Origin: Dysgonomonas mossii DSM 22836
Lineage (GTDB): Bacteria > Bacteroidota > Bacteroidia > Bacteroidales > Dysgonomonadaceae
Reading direction: 5' to 3'
DNA: 64,000 bases
Assembly (NCBI RefSeq): GCF_000213575.1
Contig: NZ_GL892011.1
Location: 62,001 to 126,000, forward strand
Of the stretch, positions 36,037 through 44,424 are shown piece after piece. Below the pieces are notes generated by a model, which worked only from the letters and a program-made list of their open reading frames with translations, was not told the origin of the DNA and made no database searches. Position 1 is the stretch's first letter. Each line of letters opens with the position of its first letter. The position numbers and the translations under genes are program-made.

Positions 36037-37034
36037 ATCAGAATATGGTTTAAGAGTTCTTCTATACTTGTAATAGTCATAGGCGATTGATCCGGCTTGT
36101 ACAAGAGAATATGGTTCTCCTTAATTTCGACAGAGAGGTCAGACTCAATATCGCGTGAAGCTAAAATCCCATTTCGTAAAAAAGCTTTACGGATCATAGC
36201 ATATATTTGTCCGTGTCCTGTAACCTTTATTTGCTTATTAAACTCATTCTCTACTCTAAACAAACCTGTATATTGGTCAAATACAATGCCTTTTCGAGCA
36301 AAAAAGCTACTTAGATTTCCATCTAAAGATAAGTCTTCGGGAGTACCTATCTGAATACCATGTTCAGCATCCATGAGCCATATTTTGTCTGCTATTTGCA
36401 AAGCCAGATCAAGATCATGAGTAGATAAGAAGATTGTTTTATTTGTTTTGCGAGATAATTGATGTAATAATTGCATCAGTTCTACTTTACTCGGAAAATC
36501 GAGAAATGCAGTTGGCTCATCCAAAAGTATAATAGGAGTCTCCTGTGCCAGAGCTTTGGCAATCATTACCTTTTGACGCTCTCCGTCACTTAGTGTGTCA
36601 ACCATTCGCTCAGATAGATTTTCTATTTTTACGAGTGAAATGGCCTCTTCTATCTTTTTCTTATCTTCTTGCGCTAACTTTCCCCAGAAACCAGTATATG
36701 GACTTCTTCCTAGCCCGATTAGTTGATAAGATGTCATATTTTTTATTTCGAACTTCTCAGTCAATACGACTCCAATTAATGTCGCCAGCTCTTTTTCAGA
36801 ATATTCCTCTACCTTTTTTCCATGAATAATGATATCACCCGACAATTTGGGTTGAAAGGCGGTTAGCGTCCTCAATAAAGTAGATTTGCCAATACCGTTT
36901 GCACCCAACAGGCAGGTAAGTTCTCCGCTACATATATCAGAAGTGATATGTTCGGCTATTATCTTTATATTTTTTTGGGATGAATAACCTATAGCAAGCT
37001 CTTTTAGCTCTATTGTCTTTTCTTTCTTATGCAT
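36033..37034 (-). CDS. btuD: ABC transporter ATPase, BtuD/FecE-like, with C-terminal extension
   Basis: ATP-binding subunit of the corrinoid importer. Walker A is LLGANGIGKSTLL, the signature LSDGERQKVMIAKAL, Walker B IILLDEPTAFLD and the H-loop STHDLDLAL. After the normal ATPase (about 250 residues) there is an extra 80-residue domain (about 255-333) with KVTGHGQIYAMIRKAFLRNG and SDLSVEIKENHILLY. I start at the second in-frame ATG, four bases from the permease stop. The extension resembles no family I recognise. Confidence 0.9.
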   Translation of the reverse strand: MHKKEKTIELKELAIGYSSQKNIKIIAEHITSDICSGELTCLLGANGIGKSTLLRTLTAFQPKLSGDIIIHGKKVEEYSEKELATLIGVVLTEKFEIKNMTSYQLIGLGRSPYTGFWGKLAQEDKKKIEEAISLVKIENLSERMVDTLSDGERQKVMIAKALAQETPIILLDEPTAFLDFPSKVELMQLLHQLSRKTNKTIFLSTHDLDLALQIADKIWLMDAEHGIQIGTPEDLSLDGNLSSFFARKGIVFDQYTGLFRVENEFNKQIKVTGHGQIYAMIRKAFLRNGILASRDIESDLSVEIKENHILLYKPDQSPMTITSIEELLNHILI

Positions 37035-37038
37035 AATT

Positions 37039-38070
37039 TTAGCCGACCTCATTTTTACGTTTGCCGAATAAGACGGAAATCACAATCGGTGCGCCGATCA
37101 ATGCTGTTACCGAATTAATAGGTAATGCGCCTTCGAATCCCGGCATACGGGCCACCAAATTACAAAACAAAGCCAAAGAAGCACCAGTAAGAGTTACAGC
37201 AGGCATCAATATACGATGGTCGGATGAAACGAAAATAGTCCTGCACAAGTGAGGGACAGCTAGTCCCAAGAAAACGATAGGACCACAATATGCTGTGACA
37301 ATAGCAGTAATGATGCACGAACAAACAATAACATACAGTCGGGCTCGTTTTACATTCAATCCGAGGTTCCGTGCATAACCATCACCTAAAAGCATCAGGT
37401 TGAGAGTTTTTATCAATAGGAATGAAAGAGGTATTAATATAATCATGATGCCTACAAATGTATACACCTGATTGCCTGAAACCTTAGAAAAGCTACCCAA
37501 TCCCCAGATTACATAAGCTCTTACATCTTCATCGTTACTAAAGAATTTCAGAACTCCAATGATAGCTGTTGCAATGTACCCTATCATAACGCCGATAATA
37601 AGGAGGATTACATTTCCTCTTACAAACCGAGAAATAGCTATAATTATAATCATGATAGCCAAAGCACCTGCCACAGCGGCGATAGATATTGCTATCTCGC
37701 CAAACAATCCCATCTTGATCAGTGCCGTTCCTCCAACACTCCCTGAAAGCAGGATAATAAAAGCTACACCCAAACTTGCACCTGAGCTAATCCCTAGTTC
37801 GGACGGTCCGGCTAAAGGATTGCGAAATAGTGTCTGCATATGTAATCCACTAATGGATAATCCGGCACCAGCAACTAAGGCTGTGATGGTTTGAGGGAAA
37901 CGGGATTTCCAGATAATATTCTCCCAGATTATAGACTCTTCCTTTATTCCGAATAGAATATTCCAAACCGAACCTACCGGTATGGAAATTGTGCCCAATA
38001 CCAGATTCAGAATAAAGAAAATCAGTATGGAAATAAAGATCAGTATAAAAACTGTAAGGGGACGTTTCAT
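37039..38070 (-). CDS. btuC: ABC transporter permease, FecCD/BtuC family
   Basis: Inner-membrane permease (343 residues, about ten helices) of the B12/iron-complex importer. Family motifs: SRFPQTITALVAGAGLSISGLHMQTLFRNPLAGP split across two halves, ELGISSGASLG, GDGYARNLGLNVKRAR (coupling-helix region) and GPIVFLGLAVPHLCR. The stop codon lies four bases from the ATPase start used here, and it directly abuts the binding-protein gene upstream. Substrate inferred from operon context with cobalamin genes and riboswitch 3. Confidence 0.93.
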   Translation of the reverse strand: MKRPLTVFILIFISILIFFILNLVLGTISIPVGSVWNILFGIKEESIIWENIIWKSRFPQTITALVAGAGLSISGLHMQTLFRNPLAGPSELGISSGASLGVAFIILLSGSVGGTALIKMGLFGEIAISIAAVAGALAIMIIIIAISRFVRGNVILLIIGVMIGYIATAIIGVLKFFSNDEDVRAYVIWGLGSFSKVSGNQVYTFVGIMIILIPLSFLLIKTLNLMLLGDGYARNLGLNVKRARLYVIVCSCIITAIVTAYCGPIVFLGLAVPHLCRTIFVSSDHRILMPAVTLTGASLALFCNLVARMPGFEGALPINSVTALIGAPIVISVLFGKRKNEVG

Positions 38071-39201
38071 TTATTTAAGTAATTCGTAATAAGCAGGAAT
38101 ATGTTCCGGCAACAATGATGGATGAAATATCTTTATCAAGTCGGCTAAAACTACCTCAGGCTCAACAGGAGTATTCTCATAGAAAGGCTTTTCTCGTAGA
38201 TTGCAATATATAAGTTTCTTATCCTTAAAGGCTTTGAAGTCTGCATATCGAGCATCACTTTGTTTCAAAGCATCGTAAGTAAATGTTCCATCGTGGCTAT
38301 TCACCATCCGCCAGTAATCAGTATTTGCCCCTTGCGAATAGACAGTTTCGAAATCGACATAAAAACCTCCGGATTCGTTATCATTTTTCATGAAATAATC
38401 AGCTCCGGCATCTCTGAAGAGCTGTGCCAGATAGCTGTTTCCTCCAACTACATACCAGTTACCCGAATGTAATTCACCGCTCAATACAGTAGGACGTTTT
38501 GAAACAGAAGTACATAATGCTTTTAGTTTATTATACTTGTTTTCTATATCATCAAATTGTTTATTAGCTTGCTCTTCTATTCCTAATAGCATAGCGGTAA
38601 ACTTAATCCATTCAGCCTGTCCTAAAGGAGAACTTTCTTTATATCCTAAAAAACTAATTAATGGTATATCCAGGTTTCGAATCGCATCATATCCCCCTTT
38701 TTTGAATGGTGAAACAAGTATAATATCGGGATTTAGGGCGAGAATCGCCTCATTGTCAAATTCACCTTCTATACCAATTTTACTGGTCTTGCCTTCTTTA
38801 AGTTGCTTATTCATTTGTTCATTAAAAAGAAAGCGAGTGCTGGTGATCCCTACCACCTTATCCAAAGCCTTGAGCTTAATAAAATTTGACAGTTGCAGTG
38901 TCGTCATGCAAATTACACTACGGATAGGTATTTCTATTATCTGATAATCAGCGGGTATTCCGTCTTTACTGCCCCCTCTGTTTAGCAGAGCATATTTGTA
39001 ATGCATGTCGCTCTCCCCGGATGGATCGGTTATATCAACTAATTTATAGTTTTCGGAACTAGTCACTTTGAAGCCTTTGGCATATTTAATATTCATAGAA
39101 TCTGCAGTGTTTCGATCTCCGATAGTTTTTGCATTCTTATTTTGATTACAGCCCGAAAATGTAATAACCAGAGTAAATAAGATAAAAAGTAGTTTTTTCA
39201 T
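38071..39201 (-). CDS. btuF: BtuF-like ABC substrate-binding lipoprotein
   Basis: Binding protein of the importer encoded by the next two genes. Lipoprotein signal ending TFSGC (Cys18). The mature protein shares with the 23.8 kb paralogue an N-terminal YKLVDITDPSGE segment before the binding domain (CMTTLQLSNFI, LALNPDIILVSPF, VVGGNSYLAQLFRDAGADY). The two differ enough to suggest different ligands or different partners. It lies five bases from cbiL upstream and abuts btuC downstream. Confidence 0.9.
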   Translation of the reverse strand: MKKLLFILFTLVITFSGCNQNKNAKTIGDRNTADSMNIKYAKGFKVTSSENYKLVDITDPSGESDMHYKYALLNRGGSKDGIPADYQIIEIPIRSVICMTTLQLSNFIKLKALDKVVGITSTRFLFNEQMNKQLKEGKTSKIGIEGEFDNEAILALNPDIILVSPFKKGGYDAIRNLDIPLISFLGYKESSPLGQAEWIKFTAMLLGIEEQANKQFDDIENKYNKLKALCTSVSKRPTVLSGELHSGNWYVVGGNSYLAQLFRDAGADYFMKNDNESGGFYVDFETVYSQGANTDYWRMVNSHDGTFTYDALKQSDARYADFKAFKDKKLIYCNLREKPFYENTPVEPEVVLADLIKIFHPSLLPEHIPAYYELLK

Positions 39202-39206
39202 TCAGA

Positions 39207-39914
39207 TTATTCTTTTGTAATTATTAATAGTGAGAAATAAGGAAATTTACGATCTATTATTTCATGTATATCCTGCGTATAGAATTCTTTTTCTTTAATT
39301 CCTACATTCTCAAAATAATGTATTTCCACTTTTTTTATTGAAGACATAGCCTGCTTTATAGCCTGTTCCGATAGAGAAGGCTTCATTATCACGATAGAGT
39401 TTCCGGTTTCTATTCTTTTCTTTAAATCATCGGATGATATTATCCCGGGAATGATATGTAATTCTTCTTCTTGTTTAGCTATATGGATATTGGCAAGGGC
39501 TGCACAGGCAATAAACGCCGGAATGCCGGAAATGCGTTTTGTACAAATGTTTTTTGATAGAAGATTGTCTGATATATAATGAGTTGAAGAGTAGAATCCG
39601 GCATCTCCTTCTGCTACTACAACTATTTTCAACTTTTTGTCAAAATACTTTTCTATAAGTCCAGCAACCTCCTTATAACAGAGTATAGCCTGTGAACGGT
39701 CTTTACTCATCGGTACATCAAAAAGAGAAATAACGGAATCATCGATATTCAGTCCCAAAAGAATATCACGGCTACGGGATATCATATTTCCGACAGGTGA
39801 AACAGTCGAGGGGCAGAAAATAATGTCCGCTTGCTGCAAAGCTTTCAGTGCTTTTAGTGTTATAAGTTCTGCATCACCTGGTCCAAGAGATACAAATGTA
39901 ACGAAATCAGACAT
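39207..39914 (-). CDS. cbiL: Cobalt-precorrin-2 C20-methyltransferase
   Basis: A 235-residue SAM-dependent tetrapyrrole methylase acting right after cobalt insertion. Motifs: SLGPGDAELITLKAL, FCPSTVSP, VVVAEGDAGFYSS, KRISGIPAFIACAALANIHI. First gene of the minus-strand operon behind riboswitch 3. Between it and the riboswitch lies a 41-codon relic of a btuB-like gene, so its leader was probably inherited from that gene. Confidence 0.93.
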   Translation of the reverse strand: MSDFVTFVSLGPGDAELITLKALKALQQADIIFCPSTVSPVGNMISRSRDILLGLNIDDSVISLFDVPMSKDRSQAILCYKEVAGLIEKYFDKKLKIVVVAEGDAGFYSSTHYISDNLLSKNICTKRISGIPAFIACAALANIHIAKQEEELHIIPGIISSDDLKKRIETGNSIVIMKPSLSEQAIKQAMSSIKKVEIHYFENVGIKEKEFYTQDIHEIIDRKFPYFSLLIITKE

Positions 39915-39952
39915 ATTTATTTTTTAATTATTATAGTTACAATCTGCTTAAT

Positions 39953-40078
39953 TCAACAAAAGGTAAGCAACTGAATACCTGTAGTAGTTACAATAAATAT
40001 GTTTAGAGATACGGATTTTGTATGTTGGTATATTCCGCAGCATACCAATACTGCCTTCAAAAACATGTAATGCCTCAT
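39953..40078 (-). pseudogene. 5' relic of a btuB-like gene behind riboswitch 3
   Basis: A 41-codon minus-strand frame starts at the same place relative to the riboswitch tail as the BtuB-like gene at 13.1 kb. Its first codons (MRHYMFLKAVLVCC) match MRYYLLLAAVFLCC, and KSVSL recurs after the signal peptide at an equivalent place; base identity continues through AAATC-GT-TCTCTAAA. It then loses the frame and ends at TGA, with no plug or barrel. The simplest reading is a receptor gene deleted except for its start, leaving its riboswitch next to cbiL. Confidence 0.78.
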
Positions 40079-40099
40079 ATCTTATTTTATCATTGTAAA

Positions 40100-40370
40100 A
40101 AACTAATAAAATAAAACAACGAGTTTCCTGAAAATTAATAAAATAGCAATGAATACAAGATGTATTGCACAACCACTCCTATCCCTGGAAGCTTGGTGTT
40201 TATTTGACAGATTTGGCAGGTCTTCTGGCTATTCTCCGGTTAAAAGCCTTCCCATTTCTTTCGAAACAGTGGCATGGAATTTTCAACCGATTTTATGAGA
40301 AATTACAGCTGCAGGTACAGCCCCGGATTCACACCGGGTTCCCTTTTATTACAACTTCACGATTTTGAAA
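40100..40370 (-). promoter_or_regulatory. Cobalamin riboswitch 3, leader of cbiL-btuFCD-cbiJD
   Basis: On the minus strand: AAAGGGAACCCGGTGTGAATC, GGGGCTGTACCTGCAGCTG, GCCACTGTTTCG, GGGAAGGC, TTAACCGGAGAATAGCCAGA and CTGCC. It is followed by CCAAGCTTCCAGGGATAGGAG and further by TTTTATTAATTTTCAGGAAA, both identical to the region behind riboswitch 1. The near-identity covers about 250 bases up to and past the btuB-like start codon. Confidence 0.93.
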
Positions 40371-40392
40371 TTGCAATACCGAAATCTGAGTG

Positions 40393-40400
40393 CAAAGGTA
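40393..40400 (-). promoter_or_regulatory. Candidate -7 box for the riboswitch 3 operon
   Basis: On the minus strand TACCTTTG fits TAnnTTTG and lies about 40 bases before the aptamer core. The same octamer is used ahead of riboswitch 2. A TTTG at 40425-40428, inside the end of the Rid gene, is slightly too far (24 bases) to be a good -33 box. Confidence 0.5.
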
Positions 40401-40411
40401 TTAATATTTTT

Positions 40412-40816
40412 TTATTTTGAAGCCCAAATTTCAACTTCAATTTTAAGCTCTGGTAAACCTAATGCCTTCACATAAGCGATAGTCATAGATGGGTATATTG
40501 TACCAAATAGATTTTCCCATCTTGCGTCCAAAAAGTCCCAATCAATTTCTTCTGTAGCCCAGATATTGACTTTTATAACATCATCGGAAGTTAAATTCTG
40601 ACTTTTCAGAATTTGTTCAATATTCCTAAATGTATTGTATACCTGTTCATTCATACTATCAGGAATAACTCCATAATTATCAGTTCCAATCTGTCCGGAG
40701 AAAGTGTATAGAGTTGAATTTTTAGGAATTATAGTTACATGTGAATATTTTCCAACAGGCTCTGAAATATTTCCAGGATTTAATCTGACGATTTTTTTGT
40801 TTTTATCACTATTCAT
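40412..40816 (-). CDS. Rid-family (YjgF/YER057c) protein lacking the catalytic arginine
   Basis: A 134-residue protein of the Rid fold, with FSGQIGTDNYG, NTFRNIEQILKSQNL and DVIKVNIWATE. In RidA the enamine/imine deaminase needs an arginine in a P-x-R-S/T motif near the end; here the same place reads YPSMTIAYV, without arginine. It is therefore probably a Rid subfamily with another activity. It lies downstream of an AraC regulator gene on the same strand and overlaps the promoter region of riboswitch 3 at its 3' end. Confidence 0.82.
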   Translation of the reverse strand: MNSDKNKKIVRLNPGNISEPVGKYSHVTIIPKNSTLYTFSGQIGTDNYGVIPDSMNEQVYNTFRNIEQILKSQNLTSDDVIKVNIWATEEIDWDFLDARWENLFGTIYPSMTIAYVKALGLPELKIEVEIWASK

Positions 40817-40987
40817 TTCAATTTTTCTTTAAATAAACAATCCAAATACCAAAGCGGTATTTCTCTTTTAATACAAAAGTATAGGTAGTGTATTATTTGA
40901 AATTGGATAAAACCGACAACTCTCAGAAAAAGAAATACAATAGTTCTCGTAAATAGAATTGTAGAAAGAGTACATCGCTAGCAAATT

Positions 40988-41782
40988 CTAGATAAGCCAT
41001 TGAGGAAAGTTAGCTAAATACTCTTTTGAATTTAGTATGAAGTTTCTAGGATTAGTTCCTGTAAATTCTTTAAATTCCCTGTTATAGTGCGATTGATCAA
41101 AATAATCATATTGATAAGCAAGTTCTGTAAAGTTTTCAAAATTTATTTGACGCAAAGAATTTAAACCCTCTTGAAAACGCATAATCCGTGAAAATATCTT
41201 TGGTGATAATCCAACAGACTGTTTTATAATTCTTTCTAATGTTCGCTCCGACAAATTCATTTCTAATTGGACTTCTTTAAGAGCTTTTCCATTTTGTAAT
41301 AATGTGGAAGCATGCACCAACTTCTTATGATTATTTTTGACTCTTTCTATTTGCTTAAGAAAGAAAGAAGAAATTAGGCTTATTTTTTCTTCTAAAGAAA
41401 TTGCGTTAACAAGTTGCTCAAGAATAGCATCTCTCACAATGTCTTCAAGTGAAATATTTTGATGATTTAACTCAAAAGCATCTAATCCAAAAATTGTTTT
41501 TAAAGCCGTTGACTGCAAATATACGCCAATAACGCTAAAGTATCCACTAACTGTATGCTCTGTATATTTAGAATATTGCCCATATAAATACAATTGAGGC
41601 AACGCCTGTCCCTTACTATCAAAAAACAAATTTGGTTCTTGTTGAAATATTAATGCCGGTAATCCATCCGGGATAATCTTAAAACATCTATCACTAGAAT
41701 TATTCGTAAAGTCCTCCAATATCCAAAAATATTGGATGTAATCTTGCAGAGCCTTTATTGGAATAATTTTTTTATAAAACAT
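40988..41782 (-). CDS. AraC-family transcriptional regulator (DUF6597-type N-domain)
   Basis: A 264-residue regulator with an N-terminal sensor domain opening PIKALQDYIQYFWILED, as in the DUF6597 group, and a C-terminal double helix-turn-helix (about 155-258: KEVQLEMNLSERTLERII and ELAYQYDYFDQSHYNREF, ending FTGTNPRNF). Likely regulates the Rid gene just downstream; the ligand is unknown. Confidence 0.88.
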   Translation of the reverse strand: MFYKKIIPIKALQDYIQYFWILEDFTNNSSDRCFKIIPDGLPALIFQQEPNLFFDSKGQALPQLYLYGQYSKYTEHTVSGYFSVIGVYLQSTALKTIFGLDAFELNHQNISLEDIVRDAILEQLVNAISLEEKISLISSFFLKQIERVKNNHKKLVHASTLLQNGKALKEVQLEMNLSERTLERIIKQSVGLSPKIFSRIMRFQEGLNSLRQINFENFTELAYQYDYFDQSHYNREFKEFTGTNPRNFILNSKEYLANFPQWLI

Positions 41783-41912
41783 TTATCTTTATATATGTAA
41801 AATAGATAATCTAAAATATGAGAGAATGTTGCACAATACATATCAATGCTAAGTGAAGGCTATTTTATATTACAAAGATAAATCTTTTAAAATGAATTAA
41901 TCTTACTAATTT

Positions 41913-44282
41913 TTAGAATTCAAATGTCACTCCAATGGTAGGGATTACAGATGCACTCGAACGTTTCAAGTTTTTCATCTCGTAACGTTGCTCTTCTATT
42001 GGTGCTTGCGGATTTATGATATTTCCCGTACTTACAATAACATCTTGTCTTTTGAATGAACTGCGTGTTACATTCTGTAAATCGAGGTAAAGGCCAAGCA
42101 TATACTTGTTCAGATAAAAAGTTTTATCTACTCTCAAGTCTAGCTGACTATATGAAGGGTTACGCAAAGTATTGTATTGAGTATAGTCGAGATAAGGTTT
42201 TCCCGAAGCATTCCAAGCCAAAACCAGCGAGGATTTGTCTTGATCGTAAGGAGTAAAAGGTGCTCCACCTATCGACTTTATCTTTGCTCCTACACCCCAA
42301 TTAGAATTAAAATAATAGGTTCCTGTAAGATTAAATATATATCCATTATCCCAGGCCGAAGGAAGATACTTGCCTTCTTTTTTTGCAAATTGACTTTTGA
42401 ATAAAGTAAATGAAGATAAAACATTTACTTTACGTGCTACCACCCACCTAGCTAACAATTCTACTCCGTAGCTTTTACCTTTTGCATCCGATACAAGTAG
42501 TTCGTTGCCTATAGCTCCGTAGTCGTCACCCTTACTCATCAAGGGTATACCGTCTTGCACAGATAATGGCATATTGTTGTAATATTTATAAAAACCTTCC
42601 AGAGATATTTCGAAATTCTTTATTGACTGATAATTGAAGCCTGCCGATACCTGATCAACACGCATATAATCCAATCCCTTGTTTACAAACATACCATTGT
42701 TATCTTTCAATCCCATTGCAGTAAGAGGTGGAAGCTGGAAGTAACGTCCGATATTAGCGTTGGCATTCAAGTTGGCTATAAGCCTATATGATAAAGATAG
42801 ACGGGGCGAAATCTGATTGAATATTTGCTTGGTATTATGTGAATAAGATGCAGCATCTAACCTTATTCCAAAAGATGATTTGAATCTCTCATTTGTTGAA
42901 ACATAATCTATATTGGAGAATAGACCCCATTTGAAAAAGCTTAGTTGTGTATCATATTGGAGAGCCGTTTCTTCATCATTATTAAAAAATACCTGAAAAC
43001 TATTATTGCTATATTGCACGTAATCTATATTTAGTCCTGTATTAATTTTCCATTGACCAAGCGGCGTAAGGTTTTCGAATCTAAGTTTCGATTCTTGTTC
43101 CAACGATTTATATTTTAACCTTAGCATATCAGGGTCGTTATTCAAATTGTCCTGATATTTCGTGTTACGGTTATTCAGGTAACTATGGCTGAGAGTAAGA
43201 GTCTGTCTATTGCGTTTGTTGTAATGTTTATAAACAGCACCCAAGGTAAAAGTTTCCTGCTTTATTGTTGGCAAATAGCCGAGTATGTATTCGGCATCTT
43301 CTGTAGTAGCTTTATTATTTAGCTTCATATCATCTATTGCGCCAACACCTATAAATGTAAGCTCGTTAGTGGGTGACAATTGAGTTTTTATCTTGAACAG
43401 GGCATCATTGTATGTCGGCAAGAAAGGGAGCCCTATGAGATCGAAAAGAAGTTGCAGATAAGATCGCCTTATGGATACTGTATATGTTGTCTTTTTACTC
43501 AAAGGTCCATTGGCTGTTGCAGACGCTTCCGATGCACCTAAAGTTGCTTTGAAAGATTGCTTTTCCGGATTTCCATCAGCTAATTTGAAGCTTACGACAG
43601 AGCTTAATGCATCGCTACTGTACGAAGGAAAAGCTGCTGTATAGAAGTTTACTTCCTTGATCAAATCTGCACTTATGATACTTACAGGCCCACCAGAAGC
43701 TCCTTGTGTACTAAAATGATTAATGTTAGGTATTTCTATACCATCCAGAAAGAAACTATTTTCGGAAGGTCCACCGCCTCTTACAATTAAATCGTTTCGG
43801 TAACCTCCTGGCGAGAAAGCTACACCCGGATAAGATTGTACAATGCGGGATATATCGCGGTTAGCTCCAGGGCTTTTTTCTATTTCCTGTGTACTTATAA
43901 CATGTAATCCAACCGGGCTTTCAATAGAACGCCTGAAAGGCATAGGATAAACATTAACATCGGCTAACTCATTTTTATTTTCTTCTAATTCAACGATTAT
44001 TTGTAAATCTTTTACAGTCAATAAATATTCTGGGGTTTGTTCAGCTTTATACCCAACAAATGATACTAGAAGGGTATAAGGTCCGGGTAATAGATTTTGA
44101 ATAGAAAAACGCCCGTCTTCATCTGTTTGTGTACCAATAGTTGTACCCTTTACTATTATACTGGCATAAGGAATAGGGCTTCTGTCTCCTTTGTCTATGA
44201 CTGTTCCCTTTAATGAATGCTTCTGCTGGGAGAATACACTAATGCTAAAAAGTGATATAAATGCAAATAGAATCGTTTTCAT
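41913..44282 (-). CDS. TonB-dependent outer-membrane receptor with carboxypeptidase-regulatory domain
   Basis: A 789-residue receptor: signal peptide (1-18), CarboxypepD_reg-like domain (about 22-105, LKGTVIDKGDRSPIPYASI), plug (about 115-230; GVAFSPGGYRNDLIVRGGG, NSFFLDGIEIPNINHF, FYTAAFPSYSSDALSSVVSF) and a barrel ending VIPTIGVTFEF. The RGGGPSENSFFLDGIEIPN block marks a widespread Bacteroidota group related to FecA-like receptors; the ligand is unknown. No SusD-like partner follows, so it is not a classical polysaccharide system. It stands alone between AraC and NhaA genes. Confidence 0.9.
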   Translation of the reverse strand: MKTILFAFISLFSISVFSQQKHSLKGTVIDKGDRSPIPYASIIVKGTTIGTQTDEDGRFSIQNLLPGPYTLLVSFVGYKAEQTPEYLLTVKDLQIIVELEENKNELADVNVYPMPFRRSIESPVGLHVISTQEIEKSPGANRDISRIVQSYPGVAFSPGGYRNDLIVRGGGPSENSFFLDGIEIPNINHFSTQGASGGPVSIISADLIKEVNFYTAAFPSYSSDALSSVVSFKLADGNPEKQSFKATLGASEASATANGPLSKKTTYTVSIRRSYLQLLFDLIGLPFLPTYNDALFKIKTQLSPTNELTFIGVGAIDDMKLNNKATTEDAEYILGYLPTIKQETFTLGAVYKHYNKRNRQTLTLSHSYLNNRNTKYQDNLNNDPDMLRLKYKSLEQESKLRFENLTPLGQWKINTGLNIDYVQYSNNSFQVFFNNDEETALQYDTQLSFFKWGLFSNIDYVSTNERFKSSFGIRLDAASYSHNTKQIFNQISPRLSLSYRLIANLNANANIGRYFQLPPLTAMGLKDNNGMFVNKGLDYMRVDQVSAGFNYQSIKNFEISLEGFYKYYNNMPLSVQDGIPLMSKGDDYGAIGNELLVSDAKGKSYGVELLARWVVARKVNVLSSFTLFKSQFAKKEGKYLPSAWDNGYIFNLTGTYYFNSNWGVGAKIKSIGGAPFTPYDQDKSSLVLAWNASGKPYLDYTQYNTLRNPSYSQLDLRVDKTFYLNKYMLGLYLDLQNVTRSSFKRQDVIVSTGNIINPQAPIEEQRYEMKNLKRSSASVIPTIGVTFEF

Positions 44283-44424
44283 AAATATTTAATATGCGAA
44301 TTAATTAAAACTCACAAATTCAACATTTATATAAAGAAATAAGTTCACCATTTAAACTTCTAAGAGAAATCTTTTATTGCATGATTTTGTTTGCAAATAA
44401 ATAGAAGTATAATCGGAGATAACA

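Noticed and set aside
39948-40172. A 74-residue minus-strand frame across the riboswitch 3 tail
   Set aside because: A different frame here holds the btuB relic; this one begins in the expression platform and resembles nothing.
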